Shown here: positions 18,772 to 27,748 of the stretch, in pieces | Layout of the letters: every line of letters starts with the position of its first letter | Position numbering within the stretch: position 1 is the stretch's first letter | Assembly: GCA_964583185.1 (NCBI GenBank) | Contig: CAZOVL010000004.1 | Coordinates: 1 to 64,000 of the forward strand | Direction: 5' to 3' | DNA: 64,000 nt | From: Bacteroides_E sp964583185 | GTDB lineage: Bacteria; Bacteroidota; Bacteroidia; Bacteroidales; Bacteroidaceae | Notes under the pieces: model-generated | Told to the model about the DNA's origin: nothing | The model's input: only the letters and a program-made list of their open reading frames with translations | The model's database searches: none | Translations under genes and position numbers: made by a program

Positions 18772-19527
18772 ATGATGAAGCTTTTGCTTGGGTTTCTTTT
18801 TGCCTTTTTTGTTTTTTCCTGTACGCAACAACAGAGAAAAGAGCAAGTAGTAACGGTTGCCAAGAAAAAAGATACAGTCGTTGTAGTAGAGGAACAGATT
18901 CTACCTCCGGTCAATTATTTATCGGAAACAGCTCGTTATTTAGATTCTCTTGGACTGGTTAATCTTTTGGATATTGATTCTACGCTTGTTATTGATTTAA
19001 TGTATGCTAAGCCGGATAACTTTACCGGTGAACTGTTGTATGTCGACTTAAGAGAAGCGTATTTGCTGCCTGATGCGGCCAATGCAGTGATAAAAGCACA
19101 TGCTCTTTTAAAAGAAAAACATCCTGATTATTCTTTTATAATTTATGATGCAGCCCGTCCAATGACGGTTCAGCAAAAGATGTGGGATGTTGTAAAAGGA
19201 ACTTCTAAATATAAGTACGTATCCAATCCTGCCAATGGGGGAGGCTTACATAATTATGGTTTAGCAGTAGATATTAGTATTCTTGATGAAAAAAAGCAAC
19301 CCTTATCTATGGGGGTACCCGTGGATCATTTGGGGTTTGAATCGCATATAACGGAAGAAAATCAGCTAGTTTCAAAGGGGATTATTACGGAGAAAGAAAA
19401 AGAGAATCGGAAGTTATTACGTGATCTTATGGTGCGTGTTGGATTCAAACCTTTGGCAAGTGAGTGGTGGCACTTTAATTGGTGTAGTAGAAAGGAAGCA
19501 AGAGAAAAATACACTTGTATAGAGTAA
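18772..19527 (+). CDS. D-Ala-D-Ala dipeptidase-like lipoprotein (M15D, VanX/DdpX type)
   Basis: Predicted periplasmic lipoprotein of 251 residues (MMKLLLGFLFAFFVFSC lipobox; ATG at 18772 or 18775). M15 zinc-peptidase signatures: the first zinc site GGGLHNYGLAVDI (H and D of SxHxxGxAxD), the catalytic Glu and third ligand in ASEWWHFNW (ExxWH), and the substrate-positioning YDAARP. It resembles VanX/DdpX D-alanyl-D-alanine dipeptidases of peptidoglycan recycling. No van genes are nearby, so resistance is not implied. Confidence 0.88.
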   Translation: MMKLLLGFLFAFFVFSCTQQQRKEQVVTVAKKKDTVVVVEEQILPPVNYLSETARYLDSLGLVNLLDIDSTLVIDLMYAKPDNFTGELLYVDLREAYLLPDAANAVIKAHALLKEKHPDYSFIIYDAARPMTVQQKMWDVVKGTSKYKYVSNPANGGGLHNYGLAVDISILDEKKQPLSMGVPVDHLGFESHITEENQLVSKGIITEKEKENRKLLRDLMVRVGFKPLASEWWHFNWCSRKEAREKYTCIE

Positions 19528-19622
19528 GTTAGGGTTGAATTAATTTTGTCTATAATTCCATCCATTTACTTAGTATTGATGTTTTTTACTTTGTTGGCGA
19601 AGTAAATTGACATTAAAAAATT

Positions 19623-19630
19623 TATCTTTG
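19623..19630 (+). promoter_or_regulatory. -7 promoter box for the GNAT-parE-coaD-S41 operon
   Basis: TATCTTTG 26 bp upstream of the acyltransferase ATG; consistent with a short leader. Confidence 0.65.
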
Positions 19631-19655
19631 TACTTCTTAATAGAATGTTGTAAAA

Positions 19656-20792
19656 ATGGCAATAGAAATACGAAAAGTCTCTTCAAAAAAAGAATTAAAA
19701 AAGTTTATACGTTTTAATTACGAGCTATACAAAGATAATCCTTATTCGGTTCCCGACTTGTTCGATGGAATGGTTGATACCTTTGACCCTCATAAAAACT
19801 CTGCCTTTGAGGTGTGTGAAGCCGAATACTTTCTAGCTTATAAAAAGGATAAAATAGTGGGAAGAATAGCTGCTATTATACATCACGAAGCTAACAAAGT
19901 GTGGAATAAAAAAGCAGTTCGCTTTGGGTGGATTGACTTTATTGATGATCCTGAAGTTTCAAAAGCTTTGCTGGAAACCGTTGAACAATGGGGAAAAAGC
20001 AAGGGGATGACTGAAATTCACGGGCCACTGGGTTTTACCGATTTAGATGCTCTAGGTCTTTTGGTTGAAGGGTTTGATCAGCTAAGTACTATGGCTACGA
20101 TTTATAACTATCCCTATTATTCAAACCATTTGGAGGCGTTAGGATATGATAAAGATGTGGACTGGGTGGAGTTTAAAATAACGATTCCCGAAGGAATACC
20201 CGAGAAGCATCAACGCATCACAAATATAGTTCAGGAAAAGTATAAACTCAGAATAAAAAAATATAGTTCGGGAAAGAAAATTGCGGCTGATTATGGTGAC
20301 GCAATCTTTCAGCTGATGAATGAGGCTTACTCTTCATTATATGGTTATGCACCACTAAAGCAAGGGCAAATAGATCAGTATGTGAAGATGTATCTTCCTT
20401 TATTAGACTTAAGAATGGTAACTCTTGTTGTAGACGAAAACGATGAGTTGGTTGCTTTTGGTGTTTCCATGCCTTCCCTGTCAGAGGCTCTGCAGAAAGC
20501 CAAAGGAAAACTCTTTCCTTTTGGATGGATTCCATTATTAAAGGCTTTATTCATGAAACGTAGAGCTAAAATATTGGATTTACTAATTGTAGCTGTAAAA
20601 CCTGAATATCAAAATAAAGGAGTTAATGCTTTGCTTTTTTCCGATTTAATTCCTATTTATCATAAATTAGGATTTAAATATGCAGAAACAAATCCTGAAC
20701 TAGAATTAAACAATAAAGTACAGGCTCAGTGGGGCTATTTTGAAACTGTACAACATAAACGTCGTAGGGCGTATATAAAACAGATTGATTGA
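19656..20792 (+). CDS. GNAT-fold N-acetyltransferase-like protein
   Basis: 378 residues, cytoplasmic. The N-terminal half has the atypical GNAT pattern of a large Bacteroidota family: FIRFNYELYKDNPYSVPDLFDGM, then EAEYFLAYKKDKIVGRIAAIIHHEAN. The C-terminal half carries LRMVTLVVDENDELVAFGVSMPS and the acetyl-CoA loop-like VAVKPEYQNKGVNALLFSDLIPIYHKLGFKYAETNPELE. Substrate unknown. It starts a tight operon with parE, 2 bp downstream. Confidence 0.75.
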   Translation: MAIEIRKVSSKKELKKFIRFNYELYKDNPYSVPDLFDGMVDTFDPHKNSAFEVCEAEYFLAYKKDKIVGRIAAIIHHEANKVWNKKAVRFGWIDFIDDPEVSKALLETVEQWGKSKGMTEIHGPLGFTDLDALGLLVEGFDQLSTMATIYNYPYYSNHLEALGYDKDVDWVEFKITIPEGIPEKHQRITNIVQEKYKLRIKKYSSGKKIAADYGDAIFQLMNEAYSSLYGYAPLKQGQIDQYVKMYLPLLDLRMVTLVVDENDELVAFGVSMPSLSEALQKAKGKLFPFGWIPLLKALFMKRRAKILDLLIVAVKPEYQNKGVNALLFSDLIPIYHKLGFKYAETNPELELNNKVQAQWGYFETVQHKRRRAYIKQID

Positions 20793-20794
20793 TT

Positions 20795-22672
20795 ATGGAA
20801 AAATTCAACGAAGCTTTATTGCAAGAAGAAGTTACTTATAATGATGATAATATACGTCACTTAAGTGATATGGAGCACATCCGTACACGTCCGGGGATGT
20901 ATATTGGTAAGCTGGGAGATGGATCACACGCTGAAGATGGAATCTATGTTCTTCTTAAGGAGGTTCTCGATAATAGTATCGATGAATTTAAGATGAAATC
21001 CGGAAAGAAAATAGAGGTTACCATTGATGAAGAGTTGCGGGTAGCTGTTCGAGATTATGGTCGTGGTATTCCTCAGGGAAAAATGATTGAGGCTGTTAGT
21101 GTTCTAAATACCGGAGGTAAATACGACAGTAAAGCTTTTAAGAAAAGTGTTGGATTGAATGGTGTGGGAGCTAAGGCAGTAAATGCTTTGAGTTCATTCT
21201 TTGAAGTACGTAGCTATAGGGAAGATAAAGTGCGTATTGCTAGTTTCTCAAAAGGAAACCTTGAAAAAGATGTGATTGAAGAAGCAAAGGTAGCTTCGGG
21301 TACTTATATCTCTTTTGAGCCGGATGAGGCTTTATTTAAAGGGTATAAATTCAGGTACGACATTGTGGAACAAATGCTCCGTAACTATACTTATCTCAAT
21401 GCGGGGTTATCCATAGTTTTTAACGGAAAAGAGATAAAGTCAAAAGATGGCTTAGTCGATTTACTGAATGATAATATGACGGCAAATGCTCTATATCCAA
21501 TTATTCACTTGAAAGGAGAAGATATAGAGATTGCATTTACTCACACCAATCAATACGGTGAAGAGTATTACTCTTTTGTTAATGGTCAGCACACTACTCA
21601 AGGAGGAACACATCAAAGTGCTTTTAGAGAACACGTGTCCAGAACAATACGAGATTTCTATGATAAGAATCACGAGTTTGCAGATATACGTAATGGAATT
21701 GTTGCTGCTGTGGCCATTAATGTGGAAGAGCCTATGTTTGAGAGTCAAACCAAGATTAAACTAGGTTCTACTCATATGTCTCCCAATGGTGGTATTACAG
21801 TTTACAAATTCATTGGAGACTTCCTAAAAAAAGACTTAGATAACTTCTTACATAAGCACCCTGCAATAACAGAGGTGATGATGAAGAAGATACAAGAATC
21901 TGAAAAAGAGCGAAAAGCTATGGCGGGAGTAACTCGAATAGCTCGTGAAAGAGCTAAACGAGTGAACTTGCACAATAAAAAGCTAAGAGATTGTAGAGTG
22001 CATTTTAATGATGGTTCCGGAGAGTTTAAGGAAGAGTCTTCCATCTTCATTACTGAAGGTGACTCTGCGAGTGGTTCCATTACTAAAAGTAGAGACGTAA
22101 ATACACAAGCGGTCTTTAGCTTGCGAGGAAAACCTTTGAATTCTTACGGATTAACTAAAAAAGTGGTTTATGAGAATGAAGAGTTCAATTTGTTACAAGC
22201 CGCTTTAAATATTGAAGATGGAATTGAGGGGTTACGTTATAATAAAGTGATTGTGGCAACTGATGCCGATGTGGATGGTATGCATATTCGTCTATTGTTA
22301 ATCACTTTCTTTCTTCAGTTTTTCCCTGATTTAATAAAGAAAGGACACGTTTATATTTTACAAACTCCACTTTTCCGCGTACGCAATAAGAAGAAGACAA
22401 TTTATTGTTATTCAGAAGAAGAGCGAATCAATGCAATAGAAGAGTTAAAACCTAATCCTGAAATTACCCGATTCAAGGGATTGGGAGAGATTTCTCCGGA
22501 TGAGTTTAAGCACTTCATTGGAAAAGATATGCGTTTAGAACGTGTTAGTTTAAGAAAAACGGACAAAGTAAGCGATTTGCTGCGCTTTTATATGGGCACT
22601 AATACGATGGAGAGACAACATTTTATTATTGACAATTTAGTTGTTGAAGAAGATATAGAAAAAGCAGAGTAA
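20795..22672 (+). CDS. parE: DNA topoisomerase IV subunit B
   Basis: Type IIA topoisomerase ATPase subunit of 625 residues. GHKL ATP-binding motifs: EVLDNSIDEF, RDYGRGIPQGK, GLNGVGAKAVNALS and the QTKIKLGS loop. The TOPRIM domain has ITEGDSASGSITKSRD and the acidic DADVDGMHIR; RFKGLGEISPDEF is the PLRGK-equivalent region. Length and the Bacteroidetes-type sequence favour ParE over GyrB, which is usually a few residues longer and located elsewhere; parC is not in the window. ATG at 20795 chosen over TTG at 20789. Confidence 0.9.
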   Translation: MEKFNEALLQEEVTYNDDNIRHLSDMEHIRTRPGMYIGKLGDGSHAEDGIYVLLKEVLDNSIDEFKMKSGKKIEVTIDEELRVAVRDYGRGIPQGKMIEAVSVLNTGGKYDSKAFKKSVGLNGVGAKAVNALSSFFEVRSYREDKVRIASFSKGNLEKDVIEEAKVASGTYISFEPDEALFKGYKFRYDIVEQMLRNYTYLNAGLSIVFNGKEIKSKDGLVDLLNDNMTANALYPIIHLKGEDIEIAFTHTNQYGEEYYSFVNGQHTTQGGTHQSAFREHVSRTIRDFYDKNHEFADIRNGIVAAVAINVEEPMFESQTKIKLGSTHMSPNGGITVYKFIGDFLKKDLDNFLHKHPAITEVMMKKIQESEKERKAMAGVTRIARERAKRVNLHNKKLRDCRVHFNDGSGEFKEESSIFITEGDSASGSITKSRDVNTQAVFSLRGKPLNSYGLTKKVVYENEEFNLLQAALNIEDGIEGLRYNKVIVATDADVDGMHIRLLLITFFLQFFPDLIKKGHVYILQTPLFRVRNKKKTIYCYSEEERINAIEELKPNPEITRFKGLGEISPDEFKHFIGKDMRLERVSLRKTDKVSDLLRFYMGTNTMERQHFIIDNLVVEEDIEKAE

Positions 22673-22673
22673 T

Positions 22674-23129
22674 ATGAATAGAGCTATATTTCCGGGTACT
22701 TTCGATCCTTTTACCATTGGTCACGAATCGGTTGTGAATAGAGCATTAGCTTTTATTGACGAGATTATTATTGGTATTGGTATTAACGAAGGCAAAGAGA
22801 CCTATTTTCCCTTAGAAAAAAGATTAGATATGGTTCATAAACTATATCAAAATGAACCTCGGGTTAAGATAAAAGCGTATAACTCCTTAACGATTGACTT
22901 TGCAAGAGAAATGGACGCGAATTTAATTGTTAGAGGTATTCGTACTGTTAAAGACTTTGAATATGAAGAAACCATTGCAGATATCAATCGCAAGTTGTCT
23001 GGTGTGGAAACTATTTTGCTTTTTACAGAACCGGAACTAACGTGTATCAGCTCAACGATAGTAAGGGAACTGTTATTGTTTGGAAAAGATGTAACTCGTT
23101 TTTTACCTGAAGGAATGATCTATAAATGA
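22674..23129 (+). CDS. coaD: Phosphopantetheine adenylyltransferase
   Basis: 151 residues, standard length. The nucleotidyltransferase signature IFPGTFDPFTIGHESVVNRAL (T/HxGH) is at the N-terminus, NLIVRGIRTVKDFEYE is the substrate loop, and ISSTIVRELLLFG closes the ATP site. It forms dephospho-CoA from phosphopantetheine and ATP. It begins 1 bp after parE and overlaps the next gene by 4 bp (ATGA). Confidence 0.97.
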   Translation: MNRAIFPGTFDPFTIGHESVVNRALAFIDEIIIGIGINEGKETYFPLEKRLDMVHKLYQNEPRVKIKAYNSLTIDFAREMDANLIVRGIRTVKDFEYEETIADINRKLSGVETILLFTEPELTCISSTIVRELLLFGKDVTRFLPEGMIYK

Positions 23130-24742
23130 AACAGAAAATAATTGTTTTACTTTTATGCCTACTTGGGTTAACCTGTTTCTTGCAGGCTAAGGATACGATT
23201 TCATTATATAAACTCTTAGCTGCAGAGAATGAGATTGTTAAGCACTATGTGGATGAAGTTAATGAGAAAAAGATAGTTGAAGAGGCAATTCGGGGTATGC
23301 TTGAGAAGTTAGACCCTCACTCAACTTATATGACTCAAGAAGAGGTTAAAAAGGCCAATGAGTCTTTGCAGGGGAACTTTGATGGCATCGGAGTACAATT
23401 TCAAATGATGGAAGATACTTTGCTGGTTATTCAGCCTGTTAGTAATGGACCTTCAGAAAAGGCCGGTATCTTAGCCGGAGATCGGATTATTGCAGTGAAT
23501 GATACCACTATTGCAGGAGTTAAAATGACTACTGATGAAATTATGTCACGCTTGAAAGGTCTGAAAGGAACTTCCGTAAATCTTACCATTGTGAGAAGAG
23601 GAGTAGAAGAGCCGATGTCCTTTGATATTATACGAGATAAAATTCCTGTATTTAGTTTAGATGCTTCTTATTTAATTGATTCTTCCATTGGTTACATCCG
23701 ATTAAATCAATTTGGAGCCGAAACCTCTAAAGAGCTTCAGCAGGCCTTAAAAGAGTTACAATCTGAAGGGATGAAAGATTTAATTCTCGATTTACAGGGA
23801 AATGGAGGCGGATACTTAAATGCTGCTGTAGATATTGCGAATGATTTTCTTGGCAATAAAGAGTTAATAGTTTATACCGAAGGAAGAGTTTATCCAAGGA
23901 AAGAATATAGAGCCCAAAGAAATGGAATGTTTCGTAAAGGACGATTAATTATTCTCATCGATGAATTTTCTGCTTCAGCCAGTGAGATAGTTGCTGGGGC
24001 AGTTCAAGACTGGGATAGAGGAGTATTAGTGGGGCGAAGAACCTTTGGAAAAGGATTGGTGCAAAGACCCATTCTTTTACCCGACTACTCTATGATGCGA
24101 TTGACAGTAGCTCGTTATTATACCCCTGTTGGGCGCTCCATACAAAAGCCTTATCAGTCAATGACACTAACAGACTCTTTGAATAGCAAAGCGAGAGCTC
24201 CTTACGAAGTGGAAATACTTCAAAGGTATCAGCACGGTGAAATGACAAATTCCGATAGTATTCAGTTTAATGACTCCTTGCGTTTTGAAACAAAAAAACT
24301 AAAACGTAAAGTTTATGGAGGAGGGGGAATTATGCCAGACTACTTTGTTCCGGTAGATACCACCCAAACCACAACCTTGTTTCGAGATCTTGTTTTAAAA
24401 GGTGCTCTGTTTAAGGCAGTAACAAAGTACATCGAAGTGAATCGGGAAAAATTAAAACAACAATATCCACAGTTTGTTACTTTTAAAAAAGACTTTCACT
24501 TGGATGAAGAGTTGATTGCCTTGTTGAAAAAAACAGCTACAGATAGTGGGATAAAAGAAAACGAAGAAGAGTTTCAATCTTCATTACCTTATATAGAGAT
24601 GCGCCTCAAGGCTTTAATCGCAAGGGATTTATGGAGCTTGGGTGAGTATTTTCAGATCATCAATGAATCAAATAAAAGTCTGCTTAAAGCAATCGAATTA
24701 TTACAAAATGGAGGATATGAAAAAGTATTATCCGTTAAATAA
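23126..24742 (+). CDS. S41 family C-terminal processing peptidase (first copy)
   Basis: 538 residues, exported by a signal peptide ending near FLQAK. An N-terminal S41 helical segment leads to a PDZ domain (about 75-165, QPVSNGPSEKAGILAGDRIIAVND) and the serine-lysine protease core: DLQGNGGGYLNAAVDIA, catalytic Ser in IDEFSASASEIVAGA and Lys in RTFGKGLVQ. It belongs to the CtpA/Prc-type proteases that trim periplasmic or outer-membrane proteins. A second S41 gene is at 44794; the two share architecture but differ in the C-terminal extension. Confidence 0.93.
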   Translation: MKQKIIVLLLCLLGLTCFLQAKDTISLYKLLAAENEIVKHYVDEVNEKKIVEEAIRGMLEKLDPHSTYMTQEEVKKANESLQGNFDGIGVQFQMMEDTLLVIQPVSNGPSEKAGILAGDRIIAVNDTTIAGVKMTTDEIMSRLKGLKGTSVNLTIVRRGVEEPMSFDIIRDKIPVFSLDASYLIDSSIGYIRLNQFGAETSKELQQALKELQSEGMKDLILDLQGNGGGYLNAAVDIANDFLGNKELIVYTEGRVYPRKEYRAQRNGMFRKGRLIILIDEFSASASEIVAGAVQDWDRGVLVGRRTFGKGLVQRPILLPDYSMMRLTVARYYTPVGRSIQKPYQSMTLTDSLNSKARAPYEVEILQRYQHGEMTNSDSIQFNDSLRFETKKLKRKVYGGGGIMPDYFVPVDTTQTTTLFRDLVLKGALFKAVTKYIEVNREKLKQQYPQFVTFKKDFHLDEELIALLKKTATDSGIKENEEEFQSSLPYIEMRLKALIARDLWSLGEYFQIINESNKSLLKAIELLQNGGYEKVLSVK

Positions 24743-24817
24743 TGATATAATAGGCTTAAGAGTTGATATTTAGTATTTAAAAAGCAGAAACAAATTGCCA
24801 AAGTTTATTAAATTTGA

Positions 24818-24825
24818 TATATTTG
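24818..24825 (+). promoter_or_regulatory. -7 promoter box for the TPR/OmpA-like lipoprotein
   Basis: TATATTTG fits TAnnTTTG, with a TTG about 20 bp further upstream. It leaves a leader of about 85 nt. Confidence 0.55.
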
Positions 24826-24916
24826 TTAAATGTAGAATAAGTATTCATTGGAATACTATTTAGTGTGCTAATTATCTGTTAAATGTATAAATTATAAACT
24901 TAAAAATTTTTACCAA

Positions 24917-26608
24917 ATGATGAAAAAGTTGTATCTACCGTTGCTCGTGATATTGACTGCCATAATCTCTTCATGTAGCAGCAAGATGGGAGAACTTCCA
25001 TCTGATTATTTTACAACAACTCCTCAGGTTTTAGAGGCTGTTGGAAATAAAGTGCCTGTAACTATTAATGGAAGATTCCCAGAGAAGTACTTTAATAAAA
25101 AAGCTGTAGTTGAGGTAACTCCAGTATTAAAGTGGGATGGAGGACAAGTAAAAGGAAATAGTGTTACTTTCCAAGGCGAAAAAGTACATGGAAATCATCA
25201 AACGATGTCTTATCGTATGGGTGGAAATTACACAATGAAAACTTCTTTTGATTACCAACCAGAAATGGCTCGTTCAGAGTTGTTCTTGGAGTTTGTGGGA
25301 ACTATTGGAAACAAGAGAGTAGTTATTCCTCCAGTGAAAATTGCTGAAGGTGTTATTGCTACTTCTGCATTAATAAACAACACGTTAGGAAATGCTAATC
25401 CTGCTAATGGAGATGACGCTTTCCAACGTATCATTAAAGAAGCTCACAAAGAAAACATTATGTTCTTGATTCAACAAGCTAATATCCGTACAGGTGAAAT
25501 GAAAAAGCTACAAGGTTTCAAGGATGAAACAGCTACTATTAACGAAGCTGCTAACAAAAAAATCAGTAACGTTGAGGTTTCTGCTTATGCATCACCTGAT
25601 GGTGCTTTAGACCTAAACACTCGTTTGGCTTCTAATCGTGAATCTACTACTGCTACTGCTTTGAATCGTGAACTTAAAAAAGCTAAGATTGATGCTTTAG
25701 TTGATACAAAATATACAGCAGAAGACTGGGATGGATTCAAAGAATTAGTATCTAAATCTAACATTCAAGATAAAGAGTTAATCTTACGTGTTCTTGAAAT
25801 GTATAGTGATCCACAACAAAGAGAGCAAGAAATTAAAAACATCTCTTCTGTATACAGTGTTTTAGCTGATGAAATTTTACCTCAATTAAGACGTGCTCGT
25901 TTGACATTGAACTATGAAATCATAGGTAAATCAGATGCAGAAATCTCTAGCTTAGCAAAAAGCAATCCTCGTGAATTAAATGTAGAAGAATTACTTTATG
26001 CAGCAACATTAACTGATAATGTTGAGACACAAAAAGACATCTTTACTCAAGCTTCAAAACAATTCCCTAATGACTACAGAGGTTATAATAACTTAGGTAG
26101 ATTAGCTTTTGAAGAAGGTGATTTTGCAAAAGCTGAAAACCTATTCCAACAAGCAAATCGTGTAGAGTCTACTCCTGAAGTAAATATGAACTTGGGATTA
26201 ATTGCTTTAACAAAAGGTGATTTAGCTGCTGCTGAAGCAAACTTAGGTAAAGCTTCCGGTTCAAAAGAATTGAACGAAACATTAGGAAACCTATACGTTG
26301 CACAAGGTCAATACGATAGAGCTGTTAATGCTTTTGGTGATGCCAAAACAAACAGTGCTGCACTAGCTCAAATTTTAGCTCAAGACTATAATAAAGCAAA
26401 AGGTACTTTAGAAAATGTAACAAGACCTGACTCTTATACAGACTACTTAATGGCTGTTGTTGGAGCTAGAACAAATAACTTAAATATGGTTACATCTAGT
26501 TTAACTAAAGCTGTTGCTAAGAATCCTGCTTTAGCTAAAATGGCTGCAACCGATTTAGAGTTCTCAAGATATTTTACAAGCTCTGAATTTATGAATATCA
26601 TAAAATAA
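24917..26608 (+). CDS. TPR-containing envelope lipoprotein with OmpA-like central region
   Basis: Lipoprotein of 563 residues (ISSC lipobox near residue 20). The N-terminal part (25-160) is beta-rich. The centre (about 190-270) resembles an OmpA-type domain (NVEVSAYASPDGALDLNTRLASNRE, where the DG..N..LA.NR pattern resembles peptidoglycan-binding loops). The C-terminal half holds tetratricopeptide repeats (YRGYNNLGRLAFEEGDFAKAENLFQQAN, NMNLGLIALTKGDLAAAEANLGKA). Unlike its neighbours it uses a narrow AT-ending codon set, which suggests high expression. A structural link between outer membrane and peptidoglycan is inferred. Confidence 0.8.
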   Translation: MMKKLYLPLLVILTAIISSCSSKMGELPSDYFTTTPQVLEAVGNKVPVTINGRFPEKYFNKKAVVEVTPVLKWDGGQVKGNSVTFQGEKVHGNHQTMSYRMGGNYTMKTSFDYQPEMARSELFLEFVGTIGNKRVVIPPVKIAEGVIATSALINNTLGNANPANGDDAFQRIIKEAHKENIMFLIQQANIRTGEMKKLQGFKDETATINEAANKKISNVEVSAYASPDGALDLNTRLASNRESTTATALNRELKKAKIDALVDTKYTAEDWDGFKELVSKSNIQDKELILRVLEMYSDPQQREQEIKNISSVYSVLADEILPQLRRARLTLNYEIIGKSDAEISSLAKSNPRELNVEELLYAATLTDNVETQKDIFTQASKQFPNDYRGYNNLGRLAFEEGDFAKAENLFQQANRVESTPEVNMNLGLIALTKGDLAAAEANLGKASGSKELNETLGNLYVAQGQYDRAVNAFGDAKTNSAALAQILAQDYNKAKGTLENVTRPDSYTDYLMAVVGARTNNLNMVTSSLTKAVAKNPALAKMAATDLEFSRYFTSSEFMNIIK

Positions 26609-26630
26609 ATGTAAAGCTTGAAAAGAATAA

Positions 26631-26668
26631 AAAGAGTTATCTAATTAGAGTTTAGATAACTCTTTTTT
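26631..26668 (+). terminator. Intrinsic terminator
   Basis: Stem AAAGAGTTATCTAA with TTAGATAACTCTTT followed by a T run, 23 bp after the TPR lipoprotein stop. Confidence 0.88.
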
Positions 26669-26703
26669 ATATTTGCTGTGTTTTTGGAATAGAAACCTAA
26701 GAA

Positions 26704-27726
26704 ATGAAAAAAATAGTTTTCCTTTTGTCGTTATTCATTTTCTTCTCTTGTAAAAAAGAGATGGAACAATCTCGTATACAAGGGGTAATTGAGGGGTTGA
26801 CTACAGATACAATTTATTTATATGGTATTGAAGATTTATATGATCGTGTAGATACGGTTTTTCTTGAAGCAGGAAAGTTTTCAGTTGATCTTCCCATTGA
26901 TACCCTCACTTTATTGAGAATGGTTGTTCGTGATTCGTTGGAATATCCTCTTTTTATAGATCATAAAGAGGTGCTAAAAATTTCAGGATCAGTAGATGAA
27001 CAGCTTCATTTAAAGGTGGAAAGTAAAAACTCTTTCAATAAGGATTATTCCATTTTCTTAGATTCTATTGCTAAAAACGTTTCTTATCCCTCTGACAGTG
27101 TACGTTTGGATGAGATAAAGAAATACATACTTAAAAATAATAATTCTTTAGTCTCTGTTTATTTAATTGATACTTACTTTGTGAATGTTCCTACTCCTGA
27201 TTTGGATGAACTTAAATTCATTTTGGATCGATTAACCGGTGAATTAAAAGATAGACATTCCATTTCTACTATGATAGAATGGGTAGAAGCAATAGGAAAA
27301 GTAAGTGTTGATAAGATTGCACCTTATTTCAGTCTGAAAATGTCTGATGGGGTATCTAAGACACGTACAACATTCAAAAATAAATACATCCTTTTGCATT
27401 TTTGGGCCTCTTGGGATAAGCAATCCAGAAGAGAGAATCAAAGAATAAAAGAACTCTATAAAAAATATAAGAAAGAGAAAGAACTGACATTCGTTAGTTT
27501 CTCTCTAGATTTGGATTCTCTTTTATGGAAAGATGCCATTAAAGAAGATTCATTAGTCTGGGATCAGTCTTGTGATTTGAAGGGCTGGTCTTCTGATTTT
27601 ATAAAACAATATTCAATAAGTGAAATCCCAACCCTTATTTTAATAAATCCCCAATCTAGTATAATAGGTCGAGAGATAGAAGTTAACAGCTTAACTGAGC
27701 AATTAGATTCATTGCTAAAGAAATAA
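26704..27726 (+). CDS. Thioredoxin-fold lipoprotein (DUF4369 type) lacking the redox CXXC
   Basis: Lipoprotein of 340 residues (FFSC lipobox, Cys16). A DUF4369-like N-terminal domain (IQGVIEGLTTDTIYLYG) precedes a TlpA/AhpC thioredoxin fold from about 205. Where TlpA proteins have WASWCxPC this one reads HFWASWDKQSRRENQRI, so both catalytic cysteines are absent; the cis-Pro region ISEIPTLILINPQ is kept. It cannot be a standard disulphide oxidoreductase. Role unknown. A similarly cysteine-less protein is encoded at 55631. Confidence 0.82.
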   Translation: MKKIVFLLSLFIFFSCKKEMEQSRIQGVIEGLTTDTIYLYGIEDLYDRVDTVFLEAGKFSVDLPIDTLTLLRMVVRDSLEYPLFIDHKEVLKISGSVDEQLHLKVESKNSFNKDYSIFLDSIAKNVSYPSDSVRLDEIKKYILKNNNSLVSVYLIDTYFVNVPTPDLDELKFILDRLTGELKDRHSISTMIEWVEAIGKVSVDKIAPYFSLKMSDGVSKTRTTFKNKYILLHFWASWDKQSRRENQRIKELYKKYKKEKELTFVSFSLDLDSLLWKDAIKEDSLVWDQSCDLKGWSSDFIKQYSISEIPTLILINPQSSIIGREIEVNSLTEQLDSLLKK

Positions 27727-27748
27727 GAGTTATTCTATATCTTTAAAT

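Noticed and set aside
18772..19527. Vancomycin-resistance VanX
   Set aside because: It has the M15 dipeptidase motifs but is a lipoprotein in a leuS-rdgB operon with no vanH, vanA or vanRS; a peptidoglycan-recycling role is more likely.
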